Shown piece by piece: positions 17,195-25,542 of a stretch of 64,000 bases of DNA. The stretch is from CAWDDG01 sp963801065 (GTDB lineage: Bacteria; Actinomycetota; Actinomycetes; Jiangellales; Jiangellaceae). How positions within the stretch are numbered: the first letter of the stretch is position 1; every line of letters begins with the position of its first letter. A model generated the notes under the pieces. That model was not told the origin of the DNA. It made no database searches and was given only the letters and a program-made list of their open reading frames with translations. The stretch lies in the NCBI GenBank assembly GCA_963801065.1, contig CAWDDG010000003.1:62001-126000 (forward strand), in the 5' to 3' direction. The translations under genes and the position numbers were made by a program.

Positions 17195-18457
17195 ATGAGC
17201 GGGACGCTGACCCGGGTCTACGTCGCGCGGCTGGCCGGAACGGCCGTGTTCGACCCGCACGGCGATCAGGTGGGGAAGGTTCACGACGTCGTCGTCACCG
17301 TTCCGCTGCCAGGCAAGCTCCCGCGGGTGCTCGGGCTCGTCGTCGAGGTGCCCGTCCGGCGCCGGATCTTCCTCCCGATCACGCGTGTGACCAGCATCGA
17401 TGCGGGTCAGGTCATCAGCACAGGCGTGATCAACATGCGCCGGTTCGAGCAGCGCCAGGGTGAGACGCTGGTGCTGCGCGAGATGCTCGACCGCCGGGTG
17501 ACCGTACAGCGTACTGGCGAGGAGGTGACGGTCTCCGACGTCGCGTTCGAGCAGACCCGGACCCGCGACTGGATCGTGACGAAGGTCGCAGCCCATCGCC
17601 GGGGAAAGCGGTTCGGCCGCCGTGGCGAGACGCGCGTCTACGTCTTCGACGACCTGTCGGGGTTCACCGTCCCCGAAGATGTCCAGGGCGCCGCCAACAT
17701 GCTCGCGGCCTTCGACAAGATGCGCGCAGCTGACCTGGCCGGGGTTCTGCGCGAACTGTCCGGCAAGCGCCGCCGCGAGGTCGCTCTGGCCCTCGACGAC
17801 GAACGGCTGGCCGACGTCCTCGAGGAGCTCGACGCCTCCGAGGCGCAGGAGCTCCTCGGGAGCCTCGACGGCGAGCGGGCCGCCGACGTGCTCGAGGCCA
17901 TGGGACCTGACGATGCCGCCGACCTGCTCGCCGACCTTCCCGCCGAGCAGGCCGAGACGCTGCTGACCCTGATGGAGCCCGAGGAGGCCGCGCCCGTCCG
18001 CCAGCTGCTCACCTACGAGGACTACTCCGCCGGTGGGATGATGACCAACGAGCCGGTCGTCCTGTCCCCGGACGCGACGGTCGCGGAAGCCCTGGCCAGG
18101 ATCCGCAACCCGGACCTGACGCCGTCGCTGGCGGCCATGGTCTACGTCTGCCGGCCGCCGCTGGACACGCCGACCGGCCGCTACCTGGGAATCGCCCACT
18201 TCCAGCGGCTGCTCCGCGAGTCGCCGTCCTCGCTCGTGTCGGGCGTGCTCGACACCGACCTCGAACCGCTGCCTCCCGACGCCTCGCTCGAGCAGGTGGC
18301 CGGCGTGTTCGCCACCTACAACCTGGTCGGCTGTCCGGTCGTCGACGACGACGGTCGCCTGCTCGGCGTCGTCACCGTCGACGACGTCCTGGACCACCTG
18401 CTGGGCGAGGAGTGGCGCGTCCGGGCGACCAGGGAGGAGGCCGGCAGTGGCACGTAG
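17195..18457 (+). CDS. PRC-barrel / MgtE N-domain / CBS protein, no channel domain
   Basis: A 420-residue soluble protein. Order: an N-terminal PRC-barrel-like region (LAGTAVFDPHGDQVGKVHDV), a linker, the superhelical MgtE N-domain with repeated RAADVLEAMGPDDAADLLADL-type motifs, and a CBS pair (YEDYSAGGMMTNEPVVL ... CPVVDDDGRLLGVVTVDDVL). The membrane channel domain of true MgtE is missing, so it cannot itself transport Mg2+; it is more likely a Mg2+ or nucleotide sensor. The gene overlaps the DUF1003 gene by 11 bases, so the two are translated together. M. tuberculosis has a comparable gene near its sigE region. Confidence 0.87.
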   Translation: MSGTLTRVYVARLAGTAVFDPHGDQVGKVHDVVVTVPLPGKLPRVLGLVVEVPVRRRIFLPITRVTSIDAGQVISTGVINMRRFEQRQGETLVLREMLDRRVTVQRTGEEVTVSDVAFEQTRTRDWIVTKVAAHRRGKRFGRRGETRVYVFDDLSGFTVPEDVQGAANMLAAFDKMRAADLAGVLRELSGKRRREVALALDDERLADVLEELDASEAQELLGSLDGERAADVLEAMGPDDAADLLADLPAEQAETLLTLMEPEEAAPVRQLLTYEDYSAGGMMTNEPVVLSPDATVAEALARIRNPDLTPSLAAMVYVCRPPLDTPTGRYLGIAHFQRLLRESPSSLVSGVLDTDLEPLPPDASLEQVAGVFATYNLVGCPVVDDDGRLLGVVTVDDVLDHLLGEEWRVRATREEAGSGT

Positions 18458-18944
18458 CCGACTTGACCAGCCTCGGGTGCCGGGCGGCCTACGGCGGCCC
18501 AGCGTCGATCCCGAGTTGTTCGGCCAGGCCTCCGAGCGGATCGCACGCTTCCTGGGCACCGGCCGGTTCCTGGCCTACCTGACCGTGTTCATCGTGGTCT
18601 GGGTGGGATGGAACTGGTTCGGACCCGAGGACCTGCGCTGGGACGAGTACCCGTTCATATTCCTTACCTTGTTGTTGTCGATCCAGGCGTCGTATGCGGC
18701 GCCGCTGATCCTGCTCGCGCAGAACCGCCAGGACGACCGGGACCGGGTCAACCTCGAGCAGGATCGCGAGGTCAACGCGCGGTCCAGGGCAGACATGGAG
18801 TTCCTTGCCCGCGAGGTGGCGTCATTGCGGATCTCCGTCGGCGAGGTGGCCACCCGCGACTTCGTGCGCTCCGAGCTCCGTGACCTGGCCGACGAGCTGG
18901 CCCGGGACCGCCGATCTCGTCGGCGCCAGGACGACCCCGTGTAG
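18447..18944 (+). CDS. DUF1003 membrane protein
   Basis: A 165-residue protein with two membrane helices. FLAYLTVFIVVWVGWNWFG and YPFIFLTLLLSIQASYAAPL are joined by a short loop containing DEYP, and are followed by the family signature LLAQNRQDDRDRVNLEQD and a charged coiled-coil tail. DUF1003 proteins have no known activity. The GTG at 18447 lies within the end of the MgtE-N/CBS gene, suggesting the pair works together in cation sensing at the membrane. About 20 bases after its stop the TPP riboswitch begins. Confidence 0.87.
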   Translation: MARSRLDQPRVPGGLRRPSVDPELFGQASERIARFLGTGRFLAYLTVFIVVWVGWNWFGPEDLRWDEYPFIFLTLLLSIQASYAAPLILLAQNRQDDRDRVNLEQDREVNARSRADMEFLAREVASLRISVGEVATRDFVRSELRDLADELARDRRSRRRQDDPV

Positions 18945-18965
18945 GCTGATGCTCACAAGTTCACA

Positions 18966-19051
18966 CGACAGGGGAGCGCTGCAGCGCTGAGAGTGCGGGT
19001 CACACCGCAGACCCTCGAACCTGATCCGGGTAATGCCGGCGCAGGGAGTCG
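18966..19051 (+). ncRNA. TPP riboswitch (THI element)
   Basis: The conserved pyrimidine-sensing box CTGAGAG is at 18987-18993, and the pyrophosphate-sensing segment, ACCCTCGAACCTGATC followed by CGGGTAATGCCGGCG, is at 19011-19041, ending GCAGGGAG. These match the thi-box consensus closely. It sits upstream of an ECF transporter operon of the YkoEDC type, a standard TPP-controlled thiamine/HMP uptake system. High TPP should shut off expression, here probably at translation, because a hairpin covering the ribosome binding site follows. Confidence 0.95.
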
Positions 19052-19126
19052 ACAGTCATGTGCAGCGGCGCGTCCACGGGTGATTTCCGTGGCGCGCCGT
19101 CGCAGGTGACGAGGGCGCGAAGCCAC

Positions 19127-19148
19127 TCCTCCTGACAGCGCAGGAGGG
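19127..19148 (+). promoter_or_regulatory. Hairpin sequestering the ykoE ribosome binding site
   Basis: TCCTCCTG (19127-19134), loop ACAGCG, CAGGAGGG (19141-19148) gives an 8-bp stem whose 3' arm is the Shine-Dalgarno sequence AGGAGGG, six bases before the ATG at 19155. It is the natural expression platform for the TPP riboswitch 75 bases upstream. The competing anti-sequestering strand is not obvious to me. Confidence 0.65.
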
Positions 19149-19154
19149 ACAGCC

Positions 19155-19811
19155 ATGAGTCAGCAGCAACGACCCGAGGTCCACCGAGACGAGGCCTCGG
19201 TCGAGGACGAGCGGGCAACACAGCCTGCCGCGAGTCGGTACGCATGGCGCACCGTCGACATCGTCGTTGCGGCGGTGCTCGCCGTGGCGTTCGGTGTCGT
19301 CTTCTGGGCCTGGGGCAACCTCTGGAATACCACAGTGGCCGGTTTCACGGCCTTCCCGCCGGCCCAGGCGTTCATGTACGGCGTGTGGCTGGTGCCGGGC
19401 GTGCTGACGATGCTCGTCGTCCGCAAGCCGGGCGCAGCGGTCTTCGCCATGCTGCTGGCGTCGACAGTCAGCGCCCTGCTCGGTACGGTCTGGGGCACGC
19501 AGGTGATCTGGTACGGCCTGATCGAGGGGCTCGCGCCCGAGCTGGTCTTCCTCCTGGCGCTGGGCTACCGGCGCTTCGGGCTGCCAGTGGCCTTGCTCGC
19601 GGCCGCGGCTGCCGGCGTCGCGGCGGCGTCGCTGGACTGGTACTACTATTACCGCACCTGGTCGACCGGGTGGCTCGTGTCGTTCTTCGCGATCCTCGTC
19701 GCCAGCTCCGTCGTGATCGCCGGGGTCGGTTCGTGGTTCCTCGTCCGCCGGCTCGCCGCCACCGGCGCCCTCGACGCGTTCCCGTCGGGACGCGAACGGG
19801 ACCTGGTCTGA
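19155..19811 (+). CDS. ykoE: ECF transporter S component YkoE (thiamine/HMP)
   Basis: A 218-residue membrane protein with a polar N-terminus of 30 residues and about six hydrophobic helices. TVDIVVAAVLAVAFGVVFWA is the typical first helix and VIWYGLIEGLAPELVFLL the substrate-domain helix of YkoE proteins. As the S component it binds the thiamine precursor hydroxymethylpyrimidine or thiamine and docks on the T/ATPase module encoded next. The TPP riboswitch upstream supports this. ATG 19155 is fixed by the sequestered AGGAGGG site. Confidence 0.92.
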   Translation: MSQQQRPEVHRDEASVEDERATQPAASRYAWRTVDIVVAAVLAVAFGVVFWAWGNLWNTTVAGFTAFPPAQAFMYGVWLVPGVLTMLVVRKPGAAVFAMLLASTVSALLGTVWGTQVIWYGLIEGLAPELVFLLALGYRRFGLPVALLAAAAAGVAAASLDWYYYYRTWSTGWLVSFFAILVASSVVIAGVGSWFLVRRLAATGALDAFPSGRERDLV

Positions 19812-19815
19812 GCGG

Positions 19816-21324
19816 TTGCTCGTGACAGGGGCGCGGGTCGAGGCCCGCGGCTGGGGGTGGCGCCATGTAGGGCGCCGCTCCCACGCCGTGCGGGGGCTCG
19901 ACCTCACCGTCGAGGCCGGCGAGCGGGTGCTGCTGCTTGGTCCGTCGGGGAGCGGTAAAAGCACGCTGCTCGCGGCGCTCGCCGGGCTCTTGGATCCGGC
20001 GAACGCGGGCGACGCCGAAGGCCGGCTGACGGTCGACGGCCTCGACCCGCGGGCCGCCCGTGACCGCAGCGGTCTGATGCTCCAGGATCCCGAGACCCAG
20101 CTGGTCATGGCCCGAGCCGGCGACGACGTCGCGTTCGGCCCGGAGAACCGCGCCGTGCCCGACGCCGAGATCTGGCGGCGCGTCGACGACGCCCTGGGTG
20201 CCGTCGGCTTCCCGTACGCGCGGGACCGGCGTACCGACCAGCTCTCCGGCGGCGAACAGCAGCGGCTGACCCTGGCGGGGGTTCTCGCCCTGTCGCCGCG
20301 GCTGCTCCTGCTGGACGAGCCCACGGCCAACCTCGACCCCGACGGTGCCCGTCTGGTCGGCGAAGCGGTCGCGGCCGCGCAGCAGTCGACGGGAGTCACG
20401 ACGGTCCTGGTCGAGCACCGGGTCGCCGAGGCGCTTCCCCTGGTCGACCGCGTCGTCGTCATCGAAGCCGGTGGCGGCATTGTCGCCGACGGTGCACCGG
20501 CGGACGTTTTCGGCAAGCACGGCAGCTGGCTGGCCGACGCAGGCGTCTGGGTGCCGGACCACCCGCTGCCGGAGCGCCGCCGACGGGCCAGGCCGGCCGG
20601 CACGGGCAGCGACTCGCCTGCGCGGCTTCTGGTCGCAATGGACGTCGGCTTCACCCACCGAGGCAGCCCTCGACCTGTCCTGTCGGGCGTCTCCGCCCAC
20701 CTGGAAGCGGGCGAGGCGCTGGCCGTCGTCGGCCCGAACGGCTCGGGCAAGTCGACGCTGGCGACGATCCTGGCCGGGCTTGTCGCGCCCACTGCCGGGA
20801 GCGTCCGTGCGGCTCCGGGGCTGGCCGGTGCGGATGCACGGCGGCCGCCGCACCGCTGGCGGGCGAGAGACCTGGCCACCCGGATCGGCACGGTCTTCCA
20901 GGATCCCGAGCACCAGTTCCTCACCGGCCGGGTGCGCGACGAGCTCGCGTTCGGGCCCGCGCGGAGTGGGGCGGCCGCAGCGGCTGTCGCGCGGCGCGTC
21001 GACGACCTGCTCGACCAGCTCCACCTCACTCGCCTCGCCGACGCGAACCCGTTCACGCTGTCCGGCGGTGAGAAGCGCCGGCTGTCGGTCGCAACCGCGC
21101 TGACGACCTCCCCGTCCGTACTCGTGCTCGACGAGCCGACGTTCGGGCAGGACCGGCGGACCTGGATACAGCTCATCGACCTGCTGGCTGCCCACCGGGA
21201 TGCGGGCGGGGCGATCTGCGCGGTCACCCACGACACTGGGATCGTCACCTCGCTCGCGGACCGCGTGGTCACCCTCGAAGCGGGCCGCCTCGCGCCGGTT
21301 CCCGACCAGGAGGTGACGGCCTGA
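19816..21324 (+). CDS. ykoD: ECF transporter ATPase, two fused ABC domains (YkoD-like)
   Basis: A 502-residue protein with two ABC ATPase domains in one chain. Domain 1: Walker A GPSGSGKS, Q-loop LQDPETQLV, signature LSGGEQQ, Walker B LLLLDEPTANLD. Domain 2: Walker A GPNGSGKS, Q-loop FQDPEHQFL, signature LSGGEKRR, Walker B VLVLDEPTFGQD. In other bacteria these are often separate EcfA and EcfA' subunits. It powers vitamin uptake with YkoE and YkoC. The start is TTG 19816 or GTG 19822, only four to ten bases after ykoE. It overlaps ykoC as TGATG. Confidence 0.93.
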   Translation: MLVTGARVEARGWGWRHVGRRSHAVRGLDLTVEAGERVLLLGPSGSGKSTLLAALAGLLDPANAGDAEGRLTVDGLDPRAARDRSGLMLQDPETQLVMARAGDDVAFGPENRAVPDAEIWRRVDDALGAVGFPYARDRRTDQLSGGEQQRLTLAGVLALSPRLLLLDEPTANLDPDGARLVGEAVAAAQQSTGVTTVLVEHRVAEALPLVDRVVVIEAGGGIVADGAPADVFGKHGSWLADAGVWVPDHPLPERRRRARPAGTGSDSPARLLVAMDVGFTHRGSPRPVLSGVSAHLEAGEALAVVGPNGSGKSTLATILAGLVAPTAGSVRAAPGLAGADARRPPHRWRARDLATRIGTVFQDPEHQFLTGRVRDELAFGPARSGAAAAAVARRVDDLLDQLHLTRLADANPFTLSGGEKRRLSVATALTTSPSVLVLDEPTFGQDRRTWIQLIDLLAAHRDAGGAICAVTHDTGIVTSLADRVVTLEAGRLAPVPDQEVTA

Positions 21325-22079
21325 TGCTCGACGTCCACTCGCCGTCGGTCGGAACCGGCCGCCTCGCGCGCGCCAACCCGGTTGCCAAGCTGGCCGCGTG
21401 CTTCGTGCTCGGCACCGGGGTCTCCTTGACCGACGACCCGGTGACGCCCGCCCTGGTGCTGGTCGCCGTGCTGCTGGCGCTCAGGGCGGGCGGAGTGGCG
21501 ATCAACGTGCTGCTCCGCCGGGGCTGGCCGCTGTTGATCTCGGTGACGGCGGTCGGCGTGACGACCCTGCTCTTCGGCGACAACGACCAGCCCTGGCTGA
21601 CGGCACTCGCGGTGATCGTGCGCCTGCTCGCGATCGCCCTGCCCGGCGTCGTCGTGCTGCTCACGGTCGACCCCACGGACCTCGCCGACTCGCTGGTCCA
21701 GAACGCGCGGGTACCGCCCCGGTTCGCCTACGCGTCGCTCGCCGCGTTGCGCCTGCTGCCGCTGATGGCGAGCGAGTGGCGGACGATCCGGATGGCCCGA
21801 CGGGCCCGTGGCGTCGACGCAGGGCGCAACCCGCTCGCGCACGTGCGGCTCTTCGGCGGAACGGTGTTCACCCTGCTCGTCGGCGCCGTGCGCCGCGGCA
21901 CGCGGCTCGCGTTGGCCATGGACGCCCGCGGTTTCGACGCCACCGGACCGCGGACGGTCGCCCGCCCGCAGGTCGTCCGCCGCTCCGATGTCGTCCTGGT
22001 GGCCGGTGCGTTCGTCCTCGTGGCCGCAGCGGTGGCCGCGAGCGCGGCCCTGGGCGCCTTCCGTCCACTCTGGGCGTGA
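21324..22079 (+). CDS. ykoC: ECF transporter transmembrane (T) component YkoC-like
   Basis: A 251-residue energy-coupling-factor T protein with five to six hydrophobic helices. LARANPVAKLAACFVLG is the usual N-terminal motif, and the two coupling-helix motifs appear as SEWRTIRMARRARGVDAG and ALAMDARGFDATGPRT (the ARG-type signatures that contact the ATPases). It links substrate-binding YkoE to the double ATPase. ATG 21324 overlaps the ykoD stop. The last gene of the riboswitch-controlled operon, it ends 8 bases from the convergent glycosyltransferase gene. Confidence 0.92.
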   Translation: MLDVHSPSVGTGRLARANPVAKLAACFVLGTGVSLTDDPVTPALVLVAVLLALRAGGVAINVLLRRGWPLLISVTAVGVTTLLFGDNDQPWLTALAVIVRLLAIALPGVVVLLTVDPTDLADSLVQNARVPPRFAYASLAALRLLPLMASEWRTIRMARRARGVDAGRNPLAHVRLFGGTVFTLLVGAVRRGTRLALAMDARGFDATGPRTVARPQVVRRSDVVLVAGAFVLVAAAVAASAALGAFRPLWA

Positions 22080-22087
22080 CCCTGCTG

Positions 22088-23288
22088 TCACGCGACCGAG
22101 GGCCGCTCCGCGATCCCCGTCCTCGCGTCGAGCGCCTCGCGGTAGATGGCGAGGACACGGCTCGCGAGGACGGTCCAGTCGTACCGTCCGACGTCCGCCC
22201 TCGCCGCGGCCGCGAGCTCGGCGGCGAGCTGCCGGTCGGCGAGCAGGCGTGAGATGGCGCTCGCCAGCGCTGCCGCGTCGCCCGGCGGTACGAGCAGGCC
22301 GTTGCGGCCGTGGGTGATCACATCGGGGATGCCGCCGGTGTCGGACGCCACGATGGGCACGCCGGCCTGCATGGCCTCGAGCATGGCGGTACCGAGCTCC
22401 TCGTACCGGGACGGCATCACCAGGACGTCGGCCATCCGGAGCACCGACGAGACGTCGCAGTGGGGCACGAACCCGACGAAGTGAACCCGGTCCGCGACGC
22501 CGGTCCGCCGAGCCAGCCGCTCCAGCGAACCCCTCTCCGGGCCGTCACCGACGAGAACTATCTGCGCGCGCGGTAGCGCTGCGGCGGCGCGGACGAGGAC
22601 GTCGACCTGCTTCTGGATGTGCAGCCGGCCGAGGAACACCACCCGCGGCCCGGGAATCGCCGACGTCGCGGGGTGGGGAGTCGCGTCTTCGAAGGCAGTC
22701 GGCACGACGCCGGACGGGATCACGTGAACAGGCGCCCGGACACCCTCGGACATCATCAGGGCGGCGAGCCGAGGGACCAGGACGATGACTGCGGCCGCGA
22801 CCTCGGTGCCACGACGCTCGAAGTAGCCGCCGACATGCCTCAGCATCCACGCGCGTGCGCCAGCAGCTCCGCAGCGTGTGGCGCACGCTGGTGTGAACGG
22901 TCATGACGAGCGGCCTGCCGTGCAGGCGGGCGGCGTGCATCGCCAGCGGAACGACAGCGAGATCCTCGCCCAGGTGCACGTGGACAAGGTCCACATGCGC
23001 GGCCAGGCGTGGCAGCAGTGGCGCCGCCGGCCAACTGTAGAGCTGGCGGAAGTGCCTGATCGGCAGGCCCAGCCGGATGATGCGGCCGTGCGCTCCGAGC
23101 GCCTCGTCCCGCGCAGCCGTCGGTGGCCGGGTGGTGACCACCGTCTGCTCGACACCGAGCCGGTCGAGCGCGGTGCTGAGCTCATGGGTATGGGTCTGCA
23201 TCCCACCGATGGGGTCGAAGCGCGCGCCGCGCCCGCGCAGGGCAGTGGCCGGAGGCTGGAAGACGGAGCAGACCCGAAGCACCCTCAT
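22088..23288 (-). pseudogene. Glycosyltransferase family 4, one frameshift
   Basis: A GT-B glycosyltransferase of about 399 residues when one extra base near 22868 is removed. The N-terminal half has the acceptor domain start MRVLRVCSVFQPP, the GGMQTHTHELSTAL glycine-rich motif and HVHLGEDLAVVPLA. The C-terminal half has the donor domain: VVFLGRLHIQKQVDVLVRA, IVLVGDGPERGSLE, and the EX7E region SRYEELGTAMLEAM. It transfers a sugar from a nucleotide donor, acting at the inner face of the membrane or in the cytosol on an unknown acceptor. ATG 23288. It stands alone between convergent ykoC and the MarR gene. The shift is probably a sequence error. Confidence 0.87.
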
Positions 23289-23368
23289 GAAAGGGAATTA
23301 GCGGGCGTCGGTGACGTTTGCGCAACGGTCGACCGTCCACTCGGCAACGGATCGGCCAACGACGGATG

Positions 23369-23824
23369 TCAGGACTGGAGGCGGCCGAGGTATACGGAGA
23401 TCTGGTTGAGCTCGGCGTCCGTGTAACGCGACAGGACGTAGTCGAGGATCCCGCGCAGGTGGGTGCCCGTCGCGGAGCGCAACTTCTCGTAGCCGTCCTC
23501 GGTCAGCACCGCGTAGAAGCCCCGCGCGTCGCTCTCCGACGTCTCACGGCTCACCATGCCGGCCTCGACCATACGGTCGACCAGTCGGGTCAACCCGCTC
23601 GGTGACAGCATGACCCGCTCGGCGAGCTCGCTCATCCGCAGCTTGTGGTCGTCGGCCTCCACCAGCCGGGCGAGGACGTCGTACCACGCGAGCGGCAGAC
23701 TGTGGCGGTCCATCAGATCGGCCTCGAGCCGCCGGACGATCAGCCCGTGCGCGCGCAGGAACGACCGCCACACCTCGAGCTGCTCGGGTGTGACGCGATC
23801 CCGGGAGATCTGCGCCGCCGTCAC
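23369..23824 (-). CDS. MarR-family transcriptional regulator
   Basis: A 151-residue winged-helix regulator. The dimerisation helices flank the DNA-binding core LRMSELAERVMLSPSGLTRL (recognition helix) and the wing SETSESDARGFYAVLTEDG with the conserved D-x-R. GTG start. It is divergent from mrp across a 44-base gap, so it may bind there and affect its own and mrp transcription; no palindrome was clear. The inducer is unknown. Confidence 0.9.
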   Translation of the reverse strand: MTAAQISRDRVTPEQLEVWRSFLRAHGLIVRRLEADLMDRHSLPLAWYDVLARLVEADDHKLRMSELAERVMLSPSGLTRLVDRMVEAGMVSRETSESDARGFYAVLTEDGYEKLRSATGTHLRGILDYVLSRYTDAELNQISVYLGRLQS

Positions 23825-23868
23825 GCCCCAATCCTAGGTCCAGCCGCTCTCGGACGTAGCATCGAGAC

Positions 23869-25020
23869 ATGAGCCCCCGCCCCACGACCGAGCAGGTCAC
23901 AGCCGCGCTCGCGACCGTCAACGATCCCGAGATCAAACGCCCGATCACCGATCTCGGCATGGTCAAGACCGTCGACGTGGCCGACGACGGGCGGGTGCGC
24001 GTCGAGGTCTTCCTCACGGTTTCCGGCTGCCCGTTGCGCGACACGATCATCCGAGACGTCACGGCGGCCGTCTCGGCCGTGGCCGGAGTGACCGCGGTCG
24101 ACGTCGCCCTCGACGTCATGTCCGACGAGCAACGGGCCGACCTGTCCAAACAGCTTCGAGGTGGCCGCACCGACCGGGACATCCCGTTCGCCAAGCCGGG
24201 CTCGCTTACACGCATCTATGCGGTCGCGTCCGGCAAGGGCGGCGTCGGCAAGTCGTCGGTGACGGTCAACCTGGCAGCCGCGATGGCCGCCGACGGGGTT
24301 CGGGTGGGCCTGCTCGACGCCGACATCTACGGGCACTCGGCTCCACGCATGCTCGGTGTCGAAGGCACCCACCCGACGATCGTCGAGCGGATGATCATGC
24401 CGGTGCCGGCCTTCGGTGTGAAGCTGATCTCCACCGAGATGTTCAAGCCGGACCGCGACGCGCCCGTGGCGTGGCGGGGTCCGATGCTGCACCGTGCGCT
24501 GCAGCAGTTCCTCTCCGACGTGTTCTGGGGCGACCTCGACATCCTGTTGCTGGACCTGCCGCCGGGGACGGGCGACGTCGCGATCTCACTGGCCCAGCTG
24601 CTGCCGTCCGCCGAGATCCTGGTCGTGACGACACCGCAGCTCGCCGCCGCCGAGGTGGCGGAGCGAGCCGGGTCGATCGCGATCCAGACCCATCAGCAGG
24701 TGGCGGGCGTGATCGAGAACATGTCGTATCTGCCGTGCCCGCACTGCGGCCCGGAGCATCGGATCGAGGTCTTCGGACGCGGCGGCGGTCAGCAGGTGTC
24801 AGCCGGCCTCAGCCGCAGGCTCGGTGCGTCGGTGCCGCTGCTGGGCGACGTGCCGCTGGACGTCCGGCTGCGGGAAGGAGGCGACGCCGGGATCCCGTTG
24901 GTCGTGTCCGACCCTGCGGCGCCCGCCTCCGAGGCCCTTCGTGAGGTCGCCCGGTCGCTCTCGCACCGCCGCCGGGGCCTGGCCGGCCTGTCGCTCGATC
25001 TCACGCCGGCCACGCGCTGA
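23869..25020 (+). CDS. mrp: Mrp/NBP35-family Fe-S cluster carrier ATPase
   Basis: A 383-residue P-loop protein. An N-terminal MIP18/DUF59 domain (VNDPEIKRPITDLGMVKTV ... VSGCPLRDTI) precedes the deviant Walker A GKGGVGKSSVTVNLA near residue 120, then DADIYGHSAPRMLG, Walker B-like LLLDLPPGTGDVA, and the cluster-binding CxxC motif in YLPCPHCGPEH. It carries and transfers iron-sulfur clusters in the cytosol. It lies convergent with tatB at the end of the sigE cluster, as in mycobacteria. Confidence 0.94.
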   Translation: MSPRPTTEQVTAALATVNDPEIKRPITDLGMVKTVDVADDGRVRVEVFLTVSGCPLRDTIIRDVTAAVSAVAGVTAVDVALDVMSDEQRADLSKQLRGGRTDRDIPFAKPGSLTRIYAVASGKGGVGKSSVTVNLAAAMAADGVRVGLLDADIYGHSAPRMLGVEGTHPTIVERMIMPVPAFGVKLISTEMFKPDRDAPVAWRGPMLHRALQQFLSDVFWGDLDILLLDLPPGTGDVAISLAQLLPSAEILVVTTPQLAAAEVAERAGSIAIQTHQQVAGVIENMSYLPCPHCGPEHRIEVFGRGGGQQVSAGLSRRLGASVPLLGDVPLDVRLREGGDAGIPLVVSDPAAPASEALREVARSLSHRRRGLAGLSLDLTPATR

Positions 25021-25027
25021 GCTGACG

Positions 25028-25057
25028 CCGCCGCTCGGCGGTTTGCCGCCTCGGCGG
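25028..25057. terminator. Bidirectional hairpin between mrp and tatB
   Basis: CCGCCG, then CTC, GGCGG, loop TTTG, CCGCC, T, CGGCGG: an 11-bp all-GC stem with a 3x1 internal loop in the 45-base gap between convergent genes. It can fold from either strand and is a likely two-way terminator of the actinobacterial type without a T-run. Confidence 0.5.
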
Positions 25058-25065
25058 TCCGCTGG

Positions 25066-25476
25066 CTAAGTGGCGTCGGGGTCGTACGGTGGCGCCGCGG
25101 CAGGCCCGGCCGTGTGACCACCGGCTGACACGGCCTTGCCGGGTTCCGTCGCCGGCTCGGCGACCGTGCCACCGTTGCGGCGGCGTTGCTCGTCGTCGTG
25201 ACCCAGGTCGTCGAGACCCAGGTCGTCGAGACCCACCCCGTCGAGCACATTGCGCCGGATGTAGGACTTCGGGTTGAGGTCCTTGAGCTTGCGCAGGTCC
25301 GCCTCGTCCACGCCGAGCCCGTCGGAGAGGTCGCGGCGCGCATTGGCGACCATCCGGCGCAGGTCGCGGATCCAGGAGCCGGCCTGGCGCGCCATCTCCG
25401 GAAGCCGCTCCGGTCCGAACACGAGCAGCCCGACGATCAGCAGCACGAGTATCTCGGGCGGACCGATGTCGAACAC
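25066..25476 (-). CDS. tatB: Sec-independent protein translocase TatB
   Basis: A 136-residue TatB. One N-terminal membrane helix (ILVLLIVGLLVFGPERLPE, with the characteristic FGPE hinge) is followed by the amphipathic helix MARQAGSWIRDLRRMV and a long charged, disordered tail. With TatA and TatC it exports folded proteins carrying twin-arginine signals. The start is GTG 25476 (VFDIGPPEIL) with AAGGAG upstream rather than codons further out. The tail contains three LDDLG-type repeats encoded by a 15-bp tandem repeat at 25201-25245. It follows htrA, as in the mycobacterial sigE region. Confidence 0.93.
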   Translation of the reverse strand: MFDIGPPEILVLLIVGLLVFGPERLPEMARQAGSWIRDLRRMVANARRDLSDGLGVDEADLRKLKDLNPKSYIRRNVLDGVGLDDLGLDDLGHDDEQRRRNGGTVAEPATEPGKAVSAGGHTAGPAAAPPYDPDAT

Positions 25477-25542
25477 CGCAGCTCCTTGCCTGACCGGGGC
25501 GGGGTCGAGCACGGCCCCGTTGCATCCAGAGTACGGGCCGGA

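Noticed and set aside
19056..22091. A 1011-codon open frame on the minus strand across the thiamine transporter operon
   Set aside because: It is the antisense shadow of ykoE/ykoD/ykoC in very GC-rich DNA; its translation is low-complexity Arg/Gly/Pro-rich without any domain.
25201..25245. Short CRISPR-like or phase-variable repeat
   Set aside because: The repeat is in frame within tatB, has no spacers, and its 15-bp unit cannot switch the frame.
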